A DNA stretch of 26,179 nucleotides from Betaproteobacteria bacterium (lineage in GTDB: Bacteria; Pseudomonadota; Gammaproteobacteria; Burkholderiales; Burkholderiaceae), in contig RFXC01000031.1 of NCBI GenBank assembly GCA_009921765.1, positions 1 to 26,179 on the forward strand, given 5' to 3'. How positions within the stretch are numbered: the first letter of the stretch is position 1; the number at the start of each line of letters is the position of its first letter. Positions 16,564 through 26,179 of the stretch are shown one piece after another. The notes beneath the pieces are model-generated. The model saw only the letters and a list, made by a program, of their open reading frames with translations, was not told the DNA's origin and ran no database searches. A program made the position numbers and the translations under genes.

Positions 16564-17834
16564 GCGTTGGCGTAGACACCCTCGAGCGGATTGGCGGCGC
16601 TCGACAGACCCCCGGACCCGTCGACCGTGACCATGGTCTTCTTGCCCTCGTCGTAGCGATGAACAGACGCCACATGCGCCACGGTGTTGGCGTCCATGAA
16701 GCTGTAGCAGGTGTTGGCCATCATGAGGGGTTGCGGCGTGCGCCCGTTCATGAGTTCAACGATCGCTGCCGCAGCCGCTTTGCCGTGCTGGTTGGCCATG
16801 TGGCCGGATTTCGGCATGGCAGGCGCCGACAGCGTGCTGTCGCCCAGCACGTGGATGCCCTTGGCGGCAGTGGACTCGAGCGTCACCCAGTCGACCGCGC
16901 ACCAGAGGTTGTTGGCATTCACCAGCCCCGCCTTGCGAACCAGGTCGCCAGCACCCTGAGGGGGCACGATGTTCAACACATCGGCCCGCACCTTGTCACC
17001 GAGTTCGGTGATGGCGGTGAGAGTTTTGGCGTCGACCTCGGTCACCATGCTGTTGGCACGGTAGTCGATCATGCCTTTGTACTGACCATTCCATTGGGCA
17101 AGGAACAGACCTTTTTTCGACTGGATATCGGGATTGGCATCGAGCACGATGATCTTGGAACGCGGCTTGGCGGCCTTGAGGTAGCTTGCCACCTGGCAGA
17201 CGCGCTCGTAGGGCCCTGGCGGGCAGCGGTAGGGCGCCTTCGGGATGGACAGCACGTAGACGCCGCCATCGGGCATGGCTTCGAGCTGGCGGCGCAGCTC
17301 AACCGTTTGCGGGCCCGCCTTCCAGGCGTGGAGGATACGTTTCTGCGCGTCAGCGTTCAGTCCCTGCACCGCACCGAAATTGAAGTCGATGCCTGGCGCA
17401 ACGACGATACGATCGAAGGTCTGGGTGGCCAGCTTCTGAAACGCGACCGTGCGCTTGGCTGCGTCAATCGACAGCACCTCATCATTCATGGTGAGGATAC
17501 CGGCACGCCGCAACCCGTCATAAGACATGGTCAGGTCTTCGATCTTGCGGTGGCCGCCCAGCACCAGATTCGAAAGCGGGCATGACACGAACGCGCGCTC
17601 GCGCTCAACCAGCATGACGTCGATGGCGTCACCGCCCCACTTCTTGAGGTACTTCGCGGCCGTGGCTCCGCCGTAGCCCCCGCCCACCACCAGCACACGA
17701 CCCAGTTTGCGCGTAACGACGGCTGGCGCCTGCTGTTCGGTCGCACAGCCTGCGAGAAACGAGGAAGCACCTGCTGCGGCGAGGGCCGCGCCCACCAGAC
17801 GGCGACGCTGCGGCTGGACGGATTGGTCAGACAT
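16527..17834 (-). CDS. fccB: Flavocytochrome c sulfide dehydrogenase, flavoprotein subunit
   Basis: A 435-residue FAD protein that oxidises sulfide in the periplasm and hands electrons to the cytochrome subunit. The N-terminus has a Tat-type signal (QRRRLVGAALAAAG) that ends in a lipobox-like FLAGC with C30. The FAD dinucleotide fold is at 46-60 (RVLVVGGGYGG). C85 in SCPLSNLVLGG fits the cysteine that carries covalent FAD in the family, and C204 (RCPPGPYER) with C376 (NTCYSF) fits the redox disulfide. The start at 17834 has GGAG 6 nt upstream; an alternative ATG at 17861 overlaps the fccA stop as ATGA. The subfamily (FccB or SoxF) is not settled. Confidence 0.9.
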   Translation of the reverse strand: MSDQSVQPQRRRLVGAALAAAGASSFLAGCATEQQAPAVVTRKLGRVLVVGGGYGGATAAKYLKKWGGDAIDVMLVERERAFVSCPLSNLVLGGHRKIEDLTMSYDGLRRAGILTMNDEVLSIDAAKRTVAFQKLATQTFDRIVVAPGIDFNFGAVQGLNADAQKRILHAWKAGPQTVELRRQLEAMPDGGVYVLSIPKAPYRCPPGPYERVCQVASYLKAAKPRSKIIVLDANPDIQSKKGLFLAQWNGQYKGMIDYRANSMVTEVDAKTLTAITELGDKVRADVLNIVPPQGAGDLVRKAGLVNANNLWCAVDWVTLESTAAKGIHVLGDSTLSAPAMPKSGHMANQHGKAAAAAIVELMNGRTPQPLMMANTCYSFMDANTVAHVASVHRYDEGKKTMVTVDGSGGLSSAANPLEGVYANAWARNIWNDMLT

Positions 17835-17857
17835 CTTGGTCTCCTGGATGTCGGCGT

Positions 17858-18175
17858 TCATTTGTCGGCCTTTTGCGCTGCAAAATACTGCGCCATGGCT
17901 GCGATCTGCGCATCGGTATAACCCTTGGCAAGCTGATGCATGATCGTGGCCTGGCGCGACCCGTTGCGAAATGCATTCATCTGCTCGATGAAATAGGCGG
18001 CCGACAGACCGGCAAGCCCTGGCATGCCGCTCCCGCCCGCCGAGCGCCCGTCAGTGCCGTGGCAATTGGCGCAGTTGGCGGCAAGGTAGCGGGCGTCGGT
18101 GGACTGTGCGCTCGCCGGCGAGAGCACAGACAGGGACAACAGGGTGGCCAGCAAGGCCGAGGGCAGCAGACGCAT
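17858..18175 (-). CDS. fccA: Monohaem cytochrome c subunit of flavocytochrome c sulfide dehydrogenase
   Basis: A 105-residue periplasmic c-type cytochrome. Residues 1-23 form a signal peptide (MRLLPSALLA, cleavage after ASA). A single haem site CANCH spans residues 35-39, and M79 in ATIMHQLAKGYT is the likely axial ligand, as in FccA proteins; the C-terminal helix (QIAAMAQYFAAQ) also matches. The ATG at 18175 has a very strong AGGAGG site; an upstream TTG (18199) is less likely. The stop codon overlaps an ATG of fccB in an ATGA, so translation may be coupled. Confidence 0.9.
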   Translation of the reverse strand: MRLLPSALLATLLSLSVLSPASAQSTDARYLAANCANCHGTDGRSAGGSGMPGLAGLSAAYFIEQMNAFRNGSRQATIMHQLAKGYTDAQIAAMAQYFAAQKADK

Positions 18176-18211
18176 GAGTCTCCTCCTTGTTGAGAGCAAC
18201 GTTATCGTTGG

Positions 18212-18240
18212 ATTCTATGCGCAAAGGCGGCCCTGGCCAA
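18212..18240 (-). promoter_or_regulatory. Candidate sigma70 promoter of fccA-fccB-dsbB-tal
   Basis: Read on the minus strand, TTGGCC (18240-18235) and TAGAAT (18217-18212) are spaced by 17 bp, about 37 bp before the fccA ATG. A strong Shine-Dalgarno follows. This is by motif only. Confidence 0.45.
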
Positions 18241-18322
18241 CGAACCGCGATCAATCTGCTGATGCCTGACGCTGCGTTGGCGCATGCATGAAGCGGGCCG
18301 TTCCTCCCGGCCTGGACGCGGG

Positions 18323-20703
<2,381 letters not shown>

Positions 20704-20707
<4 letters not shown>

Positions 20708-21012
20708 GCTTCCTCCATCACGCACTGCAGCGGGTGCTGGTGCTGGCGCGAAAAACTGCTGACTTGTTCGACCTTGGTGGCCGCCAGGTCGCGCGGGTAG
20801 ACCCCGCACACACCCCGGCCCTCACGGTGCACGGCAAACATCACCTGCGTAGCGTTTTCGCGGGTCATGCTGAAAAACTTCTGCAGCACGATCACGACAA
20901 ACTCCATTGGAGTGTAGTCGTCATTGAGCAGCACCACCTGATACATGGGGGGCGGCGCAACGCGCGACTCGCGTTGTTCGACAACGGTTGAGGGATCATG
21001 ACGGGTCGCCAT
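20704..21012 (-). CDS. clpS: ClpS adaptor of ClpAP (N-end rule)
   Basis: A 102-residue adaptor that binds the ClpA N domain and delivers N-degron proteins. The binding-pocket residues are present: N30, D31 and D32 in [14 protein letters not shown]36, and H62 in FAVHREGRG. Residues 1-22 form the flexible N-terminal tail needed for delivery. The ATG at 21012 is preferred to in-frame GTG codons just upstream. TAGAAT ends 6 nt before it and there is no Shine-Dalgarno. Its stop codon overlaps the clpA start. Confidence 0.96.
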
Positions 21013-21018
21013 CACCAC

Positions 21019-21024
21019 ATTCTA
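21019..21024 (-). promoter_or_regulatory. Candidate -10 element of clpS-clpA
   Basis: TAGAAT on the minus strand ends 6 nt before the clpS ATG. The -35 region is poor (TTGCAG at 16 bp spacing). The geometry predicts a leaderless mRNA. Confidence 0.42.
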
Positions 21025-21120
21025 GCGAGTCGTCGTGGTGCTGCAACAACGGCCTTCCTGGGCACGCGGGTGGTGGCGCGATCGAAACCCCCGCCGGCAT
21101 GGTCTGGTCGGCAATAACCC

Positions 21121-21149
21121 TTGACGACACCGGACAACTGTAAAAGAAT
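21121..21149 (+). promoter_or_regulatory. Candidate promoter of the cold-shock gene
   Basis: TTGACG (21121-21126) and AAGAAT (21144-21149) are spaced by 17 bp. Transcription from here would give a leader of about 218 nt before the csp ATG, similar to the long leaders of cspA-type genes. The 355-bp stretch from 21019 to 21373 holds no gene that I can support. Confidence 0.45.
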
Positions 21150-21242
21150 CCGCATGCTCCGTAGGGACACTCACAGATCCCTGGTAGCACCGGTGTCTCC
21201 AGGCCGCAGGCAAGCGGGTGGCAAGGCGGGCACCGGGAGCGG

Positions 21243-21262
21243 GCGTTGCCTACCGGCAACGC
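21243..21262 (+). promoter_or_regulatory. Perfect hairpin in the csp leader
   Basis: GCGTTGCC (21243-21250) pairs with GGCAACGC (21255-21262) around a TACC loop. It lies in the long predicted 5' leader and could be part of a temperature-responsive structure. Confidence 0.5.
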
Positions 21263-21373
21263 AGGGCGAGGGAGTTGGTCGGATCTTGACGCGAAGGCCC
21301 CGAGTTGATCGGGCATGACCTCGTTGCTGGGTTCTTGGCCGACCTGGGAACACATTTCATTGAAGGCCTCGAT

Positions 21374-21577
21374 ATGGCAACGGGTACTGTCAAGTGGTTC
21401 AACGACGCTAAGGGTTTCGGTTTCATCACCCCGGATGACGGTGGTGAGGATCTGTTCGCGCACTTCAGCGCGATCCAGATGGCCGGGTTCAAGAGCCTGA
21501 AGGAAGGTCAGAAAGTTCAGTTCGACGTCGTGCAAGGGCCGAAAGGCAAGCAGGCGTCAAACATTCAGGGCGCCTGA
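21374..21577 (+). CDS. Cold-shock protein (CspA family)
   Basis: A 67-residue single cold-shock domain that binds single-stranded RNA and DNA as an RNA chaperone. RNP1 is KGFGFI (13-18) and RNP2 is DLFAHF (26-31); [18 protein letters not shown] is the standard N-terminus. GAAGG 7 nt before the ATG is a good ribosome-binding site. A long upstream leader and a strong 3' hairpin flank it. Whether this copy is cold-induced cannot be told from the protein. Confidence 0.95.
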   Translation: MATGTVKWFNDAKGFGFITPDDGGEDLFAHFSAIQMAGFKSLKEGQKVQFDVVQGPKGKQASNIQGA

Positions 21578-21584
21578 TCTGAGG

Positions 21585-21616
21585 CCACATCCAACTCCTC
21601 AGGGAGTTGGATGTGG
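21585..21616 (+). terminator. Perfect 14-bp hairpin after the cold-shock gene
   Basis: CCACATCCAACTCC (21585-21598) pairs with GGAGTTGGATGTGG (21603-21616) with no mismatch around a TCAG loop, 7 bp after the stop codon. There is no T-run, so it looks like a transcript-end or stability hairpin, not a standard intrinsic terminator. The stretch from 21617 to 21783 holds nothing I recognise. Confidence 0.7.
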
Positions 21617-21783
21617 TGTCGGCAATACAGGCTGGCGACTCCCCACGCCGGCCGACGAGCGGTACCCATCGGGTCCTGCCCGTCAGGGCTTTGAACGCGC
21701 ACCCGGTGCAGCGATCAAACCGAAACCGCCCATCCATGCGGCCCTGTCTTGAGCACCGGCCACGACCGGGTTCGCCCTGGTTG

Positions 21784-21817
21784 AAAAAAAGCCCCTGAGT
21801 TCCGCGAACCCAGAGGC
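21784..21817 (-). terminator. Rho-independent terminator of icd
   Basis: On the minus strand a GC-rich stem (21817-21791, ten pairs with two mismatches, 3-nt loop) is followed by seven T. It lies 63 bp after the icd stop. A second hairpin, ACGGGC-TCC-GCCCGT (21857-21871), sits between it and icd. Confidence 0.8.
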
Positions 21818-21879
21818 TTCCTGTGCGCTTTCACGCGCGCCATCGAGCGGAACCCGACGGGCTCCGCCCGTGCAACCGA

Positions 21880-23133
<1,254 letters not shown>

Positions 23134-23170
23134 GACTGGGGATCCTTCCTGAAACGGCATCTGAGTTCTT

Positions 23171-23740
23171 ATGGGCATGCAACTTTTAAGCGCGGCGCGA
23201 ATTATGCCGCAAGCACCTGCGGCGCGGTTAACCGGCGCAAAACGCGCGTTCCGGCCGATTGATCGGATCCTCGAAGTGTCCCGCTCGGCGGCTCGCGTAC
23301 TGGCTGCTGCGCTGATTTTCGTGTCGGCGGGCATTGGCGCGCAGTCGCAGGGGGTTCCCCAGCAAGGCTTGCCGCGGACCGAGCTCACCGCCGGCATGCA
23401 TCGCATTGTGGCGGAGGTGGCCGCCGACCACGCAAGCCGTGCCACCGGCCTCATGTTCCGGCGTTCGCTTGCACCCAACCACGGCATGCTGTTCGTTTTT
23501 CAGGACAAGTCGCCGCAGTGCTTCTGGATGCGGAACACGCTCATTCCACTGTCCATTGCGTTTGTCGATGACGACGGACGGATCGTCAACATCGAGGACA
23601 TGGCACCCATGACCGAAAACAGCCACTGCTCGAAGGAGCCGGTGCGATTTGCGCTGGAAATGGAACAGGGCTGGTTCCAGCGGCGCGGCGTAAGCGCGGG
23701 CGACTGGCTGGGGGGCCGGGAGGTCTTCAAACCGCGCTGA
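23171..23740 (+). CDS. DUF192 family exported protein
   Basis: Up to 189 residues. The C-terminal 115 residues form a DUF192 domain with the typical blocks [54 protein letters not shown] and ALEMEQGWF. The function of the family is unknown. A hydrophobic stretch ([17 protein letters not shown]) reads as a signal peptide, so the protein is probably periplasmic or membrane-bound. The start is uncertain: ATG at 23171, ATG at 23204 or GTG at 23276 are all in frame, and the last gives the most regular signal peptide; none has a clear ribosome-binding site. It is divergent from icd and convergent with sodB. Confidence 0.85.
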   Translation: MGMQLLSAARIMPQAPAARLTGAKRAFRPIDRILEVSRSAARVLAAALIFVSAGIGAQSQGVPQQGLPRTELTAGMHRIVAEVAADHASRATGLMFRRSLAPNHGMLFVFQDKSPQCFWMRNTLIPLSIAFVDDDGRIVNIEDMAPMTENSHCSKEPVRFALEMEQGWFQRRGVSAGDWLGGREVFKPR

Positions 23741-23750
23741 CCCGCACGCA

Positions 23751-23779
23751 GAAAAGACAAGCGCCGGCATCGAGCCGGC
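23751..23779 (-). terminator. Candidate terminator of sodB
   Basis: GCCGGC (23763-23768) and GCCGGC (23774-23779) form a 6-bp stem with a 5-nt loop. On the minus strand it is followed by a T-rich tract (TTGTCTTTTC), 26 bp after the sodB stop. Confidence 0.6.
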
Positions 23780-23804
23780 CCGTTGCGCAGGATCAGCCCG
23801 GAGA

Positions 23805-24386
23805 TCAGCCGAAGTTGCGTGCCGCGAAGTCCCAGTTCACCAGGCTGTTGAGGAAGGTTTCAACAAACTTGGGACGGGCATTCCGGTAGTCGACATAGTA
23901 GGCGTGCTCCCACACATCAACGGTGAGCAGCGGGGTGTCGCCAGTGGTGAGCGGCGTGGCGGCGTTGCTGGTGTTCACGATGTCGACCGAACCGTCGGCC
24001 TTCTTCACCAGCCAGGTCCAGCCCGAACCGAAGTTGCCGACTGCACTCTTCGCGAAGGCTTCCTTGAAGGCCGCGTAGGAGCCCCACTTGGCGCTGATAG
24101 CGGCTGCGAGCGCGCCCGTGGGCTCACCGCCACCGGCCGGTTTCATGCAGTTCCAGAAAAAAGTGTGGTTCCAGACCTGGGCTGCATTGTTGAACACCCC
24201 GCCGCTTGACTTGCGGACGATATCAACCAGACCCATGGACTCGAATTCGGTGCCCTTGATCAGGTTGTTCAGGTTGGTGACGTAGGCCTGGTGGTGCTTG
24301 CCATGGTGATATTCGAAGGTTTCCTTCGACATGTGCGGGGCAAGCGCGTCCGGGGCGTACGGGAGAGCGGGCAGCGTATGTTCCAT
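23805..24386 (-). CDS. sodB: Superoxide dismutase, iron type
   Basis: A 193-residue SodB that turns superoxide into oxygen and hydrogen peroxide. Metal ligands are H27 ([10 protein letters not shown]), H74 (VWNHTFFW), D157 and H161 ([11 protein letters not shown]). Q70 in [12 protein letters not shown] is the residue typical of iron enzymes. The start at 24386 is preferred because GAGG lies about 9 nt upstream and [15 protein letters not shown] is the family N-terminus; an ATG three codons earlier (24395) is in frame but directly abuts the GAGG. Five degenerate repeats lie upstream. Confidence 0.96.
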   Translation of the reverse strand: MEHTLPALPYAPDALAPHMSKETFEYHHGKHHQAYVTNLNNLIKGTEFESMGLVDIVRKSSGGVFNNAAQVWNHTFFWNCMKPAGGGEPTGALAAAISAKWGSYAAFKEAFAKSAVGNFGSGWTWLVKKADGSVDIVNTSNAATPLTTGDTPLLTVDVWEHAYYVDYRNARPKFVETFLNSLVNWDFAARNFG

Positions 24387-24420
24387 CTTGGTCATCCTCG
24401 TGACGTTGGGTGGCGAAATC

Positions 24421-24498
24421 GCCGGTGATTCGGTTGCCGGAGAGTCGGGTTGCCGGAGAGTGGGTCGCCGGGGAGTCGGGTCGCCGGAGAATCAGGCC
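24421..24498. repeat. Five degenerate 15-16 bp tandem repeats upstream of sodB
   Basis: Units start with GCCGG at 24421, 24436, 24452, 24467 and 24483 and follow the pattern GCCGGAGAGTCGGGTT with changes. They lie 35-112 bp before the sodB start, where its promoter or leader should be. Their function is unknown. Confidence 0.85.
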
Positions 24499-24554
24499 GC
24501 GGATTTTAGGCGCAAAGTTCGCGCCCCTCAATGCGGACCGTATCGGCGCTCCGG

Positions 24555-25964
24555 TCAATCCGGCAGGCGGTCTGCCGATTCGTCGCCCGCGAGCGGCCGT
24601 ACCCCCGTCACCGTCGCCTCGATCGCAGCGCGCGCGAGGCGAATGTGAAGCTCGACGCCTTCGGTGAGTCCCTCCTGATCCCGCAGCACCCTGCCTTCGC
24701 CGTCCTGCACGATCGCATAGCCCCGCCCCAGAACCGCGAGCGGGCTCACCAGCTGCAGCGCCTGTTGCTGGGCCCGCAGCCGCTGATCCGCCGTGTCCAC
24801 CAGCCGCCGGGACGACTGAACCAGCCGCCCGCGGAGCGCATCAAGGCGGGCGCCGGCCGCCGCCACCGAGGGCGGCCGCAGACGGGTGTGGAGCCGCTCG
24901 GCGACAGCATGCCTGCGCGCCAGGCTGTCGCGCGCTGCCGAGGCGAGCCTGGACTCGATCAGCGCCAGCCGGTGCGCCCGCTCACGCCACTGCACCGACG
25001 GCGGCCGCAGCCGCGCCATGGCGAGATCGAGACGCTGCGAAGCCCGACCCAGTGCGCGATCGATCAGCCCGCCTGCGCGATCCAGCCAACCGTCCACCTC
25101 TGCAAGCAGTTCGGCCCGCTCCGCCGCTGCGAATTCAGCCGCTGCGGTGGGCGTGGGCGCTCGCAGGTCCGCCACAAAATCGGCGATGGTGAAGTCGGTT
25201 TCATGGCCAACGCCAGAGACCACGGGAATGGGCGATGCGGCAATCGCCCGCGCGAGTGCTTCATCGTTGAACGCCCAGAGGTCTTCGATCGATCCGCCGC
25301 CGCGCACCAGCAACAGCACATCGCACTCGCGTCGCGCAATCGCCTGCCCCAGCGCGCGGCGAAGCTGCTCGGGCGCATCGGCGCCCTGAACCGGCGTCGG
25401 ATAGAGCACCACGCGCACATGCGGTGCGCGCCGAGCGAGCGCAGTCAGCACATCGCGCAGCGCCGCCGCCTGTGGCGACGTGACGATACCGACACAGCCG
25501 GGGCGCCGGGGCAGCGCCCGTTTCCGTTCAGCGTCAAACAGCCCCTCTGCTCCGAGCCGCGCCTTCAGTTCAAGAAACTGCCGATGCAGGTCGCCGCTCC
25601 CGGCGCGCCGCATCGCCTCCACGTTGAGCTGAAAATCGCCGCGCGCTTCATAGAGCGTAACCAGTGCGCGAACCTCGACCCGGTCGCCCTCGCGCGGCGC
25701 GAAACCCACCGCCTGGGCCCGTCCTCGGAACATGACCGCACGGACCTGGGCGCCAGCGTCCTTCAGCGTGAAATACCAGTGGCCGCTCGCGGCGCGGGTC
25801 AGGTTGGAAATTTCGCCGCCAACCCAGACCAGCGGGAGACTGCGTTCAAGCAAGCCGCTCACGGTGCGGTTCAGCTGGGAAACCGTGAGGATTTCCCGCA
25901 TGAATCCTGGCTCGGACGGCGCAGAACGAGGCGTGACGGGGCCTGCGGGGGCAAACCTATCCAC
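24555..25964 (-). CDS. xseA: Exodeoxyribonuclease VII large subunit
   Basis: A 469-residue catalytic subunit of exonuclease VII, which degrades single-stranded DNA from both ends. The N-terminal OB-fold (about 24-120; ILTVSQLNRTVSGLLER, VGGEISNLTRAASGHWYFTLKD) is followed by the catalytic domain with GCVGIVTSPQAAALRDVL, LLLVRGGGSIEDLWAFNDE and VVSGVGHETDFTIADFVADLRAPTPTAAAE. Then come a long coiled-coil arm rich in Arg/Leu and a C-terminal beta part (LGRGYAIV). The GTG at 25964 gives the full frame; an in-frame ATG at 25901 with AGGA upstream may be the real start (448 residues). Confidence 0.95.
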   Translation of the reverse strand: MDRFAPAGPVTPRSAPSEPGFMREILTVSQLNRTVSGLLERSLPLVWVGGEISNLTRAASGHWYFTLKDAGAQVRAVMFRGRAQAVGFAPREGDRVEVRALVTLYEARGDFQLNVEAMRRAGSGDLHRQFLELKARLGAEGLFDAERKRALPRRPGCVGIVTSPQAAALRDVLTALARRAPHVRVVLYPTPVQGADAPEQLRRALGQAIARRECDVLLLVRGGGSIEDLWAFNDEALARAIAASPIPVVSGVGHETDFTIADFVADLRAPTPTAAAEFAAAERAELLAEVDGWLDRAGGLIDRALGRASQRLDLAMARLRPPSVQWRERAHRLALIESRLASAARDSLARRHAVAERLHTRLRPPSVAAAGARLDALRGRLVQSSRRLVDTADQRLRAQQQALQLVSPLAVLGRGYAIVQDGEGRVLRDQEGLTEGVELHIRLARAAIEATVTGVRPLAGDESADRLPD

Positions 25965-26016
25965 AAACCCTCGCCAACACTGGATGTCGACCGTAACGCA
26001 TGCCCGCCCTCGGAAG

Positions 26017-26052
26017 AGATTTTTAACTGATTGATTTAAAATGATTTAATGA
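26017..26052. promoter_or_regulatory. AT-rich element upstream of xseA
   Basis: A stretch of about 36 bp that is strongly AT-rich in a GC-rich background. It holds the direct repeat TGATTTAA at 26032-26039 and 26042-26049, spaced by one helical turn. TAAAAT-like and TTTAAA-like hexamers occur on both strands, so it may hold promoters for xseA and for a gene to the right. Confidence 0.5.
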
Positions 26053-26104
26053 CTTCGGCTCAAGCCGGAACCAGCCGACAGCCGAACATCGGCCACGAAG
26101 TCAT
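26049..26104. repeat. 9-bp inverted repeat with internal hairpins
   Basis: ATGACTTCG (26049-26057) and CGAAGTCAT (26096-26104) are perfectly complementary across a 38-bp GC-rich spacer that also contains CGGC-TCAA-GCCG. Between them and the AT-rich element nothing codes. Confidence 0.6.
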
Positions 26105-26119
26105 CGTTTGCCATCAACG

Positions 26120-26140
26120 TTATCCACATAGTTTTCCACA
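26120..26140 (+). promoter_or_regulatory. Two DnaA-box-like sites
   Basis: TTATCCACA (26120-26128) is the perfect DnaA box and TTTTCCACA (26132-26140) fits TTWTNCACA, in the same orientation 12 bp apart. A third near-match, CTATCCACA, is at 25957-25965 over the xseA start codon. Confidence 0.6.
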
Positions 26141-26179
26141 CACGCCCCGCCGCCGCCTAATGTTCCCCACGCCTGACGC

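Noticed and set aside
21121..21318. Leader peptide of 65 codons or fewer in the csp leader
   Set aside because: There is no ribosome-binding site, composition is Arg/Gly-rich as in random high-GC frames, and the hairpin structure explains the region better.
24421..24498. CRISPR-like array upstream of sodB
   Set aside because: Units are 15-16 bp, contiguous and without spacers, and no cas genes are nearby; it is a degenerate tandem repeat.
24531..26030. 499-codon open frame on the plus strand opposite xseA
   Set aside because: xseA on the minus strand has all family motifs; the opposite frame is Arg/Pro/His-rich, resembles no family and is a by-product of high GC.

Overview
This window is a stretch of ordinary chromosome from a GC-rich betaproteobacterium, most likely of the order Burkholderiales. 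The basis is protein character and gene order: a small coiled-coil gene, zapA, 6S RNA and an EVE gene in a row; ribF-ileS-lspA-coaBC-dut; clpS-clpA; fkpB-ispH; and a purN-RNA methyltransferase pair. No genus can be named safely. There is no prophage, insertion sequence, CRISPR array, tRNA or rRNA gene, and the genes are dense with typical housekeeping content.

Layout. 1-786 (-): 5' part of a PBP4-type D,D-carboxypeptidase (dacB), cut by the window edge. 968-2293 (+): ZapB-like coiled-coil protein, zapA, 6S RNA, EVE-domain protein. 2280-3729 (-): fkpB-ispH, meeting the EVE gene tail to tail. 3753-5094 (+): radC, then rpmB-rpmG (ribosomal proteins L28 and L33). 5291-8749 (-): purN, an RsmB-like RNA methyltransferase and a fatty-acid desaturase. 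8839-14950 (+): ribF-ileS-lspA-coaBC-dut, a compact operon for flavin cofactors, isoleucyl-tRNA, lipoprotein processing, coenzyme A and dUTP control. 15057-18175 (-): fccA-fccB-dsbB-tal, a flavocytochrome c sulfide dehydrogenase followed by a disulfide-bond protein and transaldolase. 18323-21012 (-): clpS-clpA, the adaptor and unfoldase of the ClpAP protease. 21374-21577 (+): a cold-shock protein with a long leader. 21880-23133 (-): icd. 23171-23740 (+): exported DUF192 protein. 23805-24386 (-): sodB. 24555-25964 (-): xseA. 25965-26179 is a non-coding AT-rich region with DnaA-box-like sites.

How it works together. Most genes are core functions: cell division, wall remodelling, translation, isoprenoid, purine, flavin and CoA synthesis, TCA cycle, proteolysis, DNA repair and oxidative stress. 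The one accessory metabolic trait is sulfide oxidation through FccAB, which predicts periplasmic electron transfer from sulfide to cytochrome c.

I found no convincing new multi-gene system. The most interesting signals are small: (a) four genes (the ZapB-like gene, fkpB, purN, clpS) carry a good -10 hexamer ending 6-7 nt before the ATG and no Shine-Dalgarno, suggesting leaderless mRNAs; (b) a DnaA-box pair beside an AT-rich element at the right edge; (c) degenerate 16-bp repeats upstream of sodB and a 9-bp in-frame repeat in the methyltransferase; (d) a long structured leader and a perfect 14-bp 3' hairpin around the cold-shock gene; (e) a RadC with an altered helix-hairpin-helix region.
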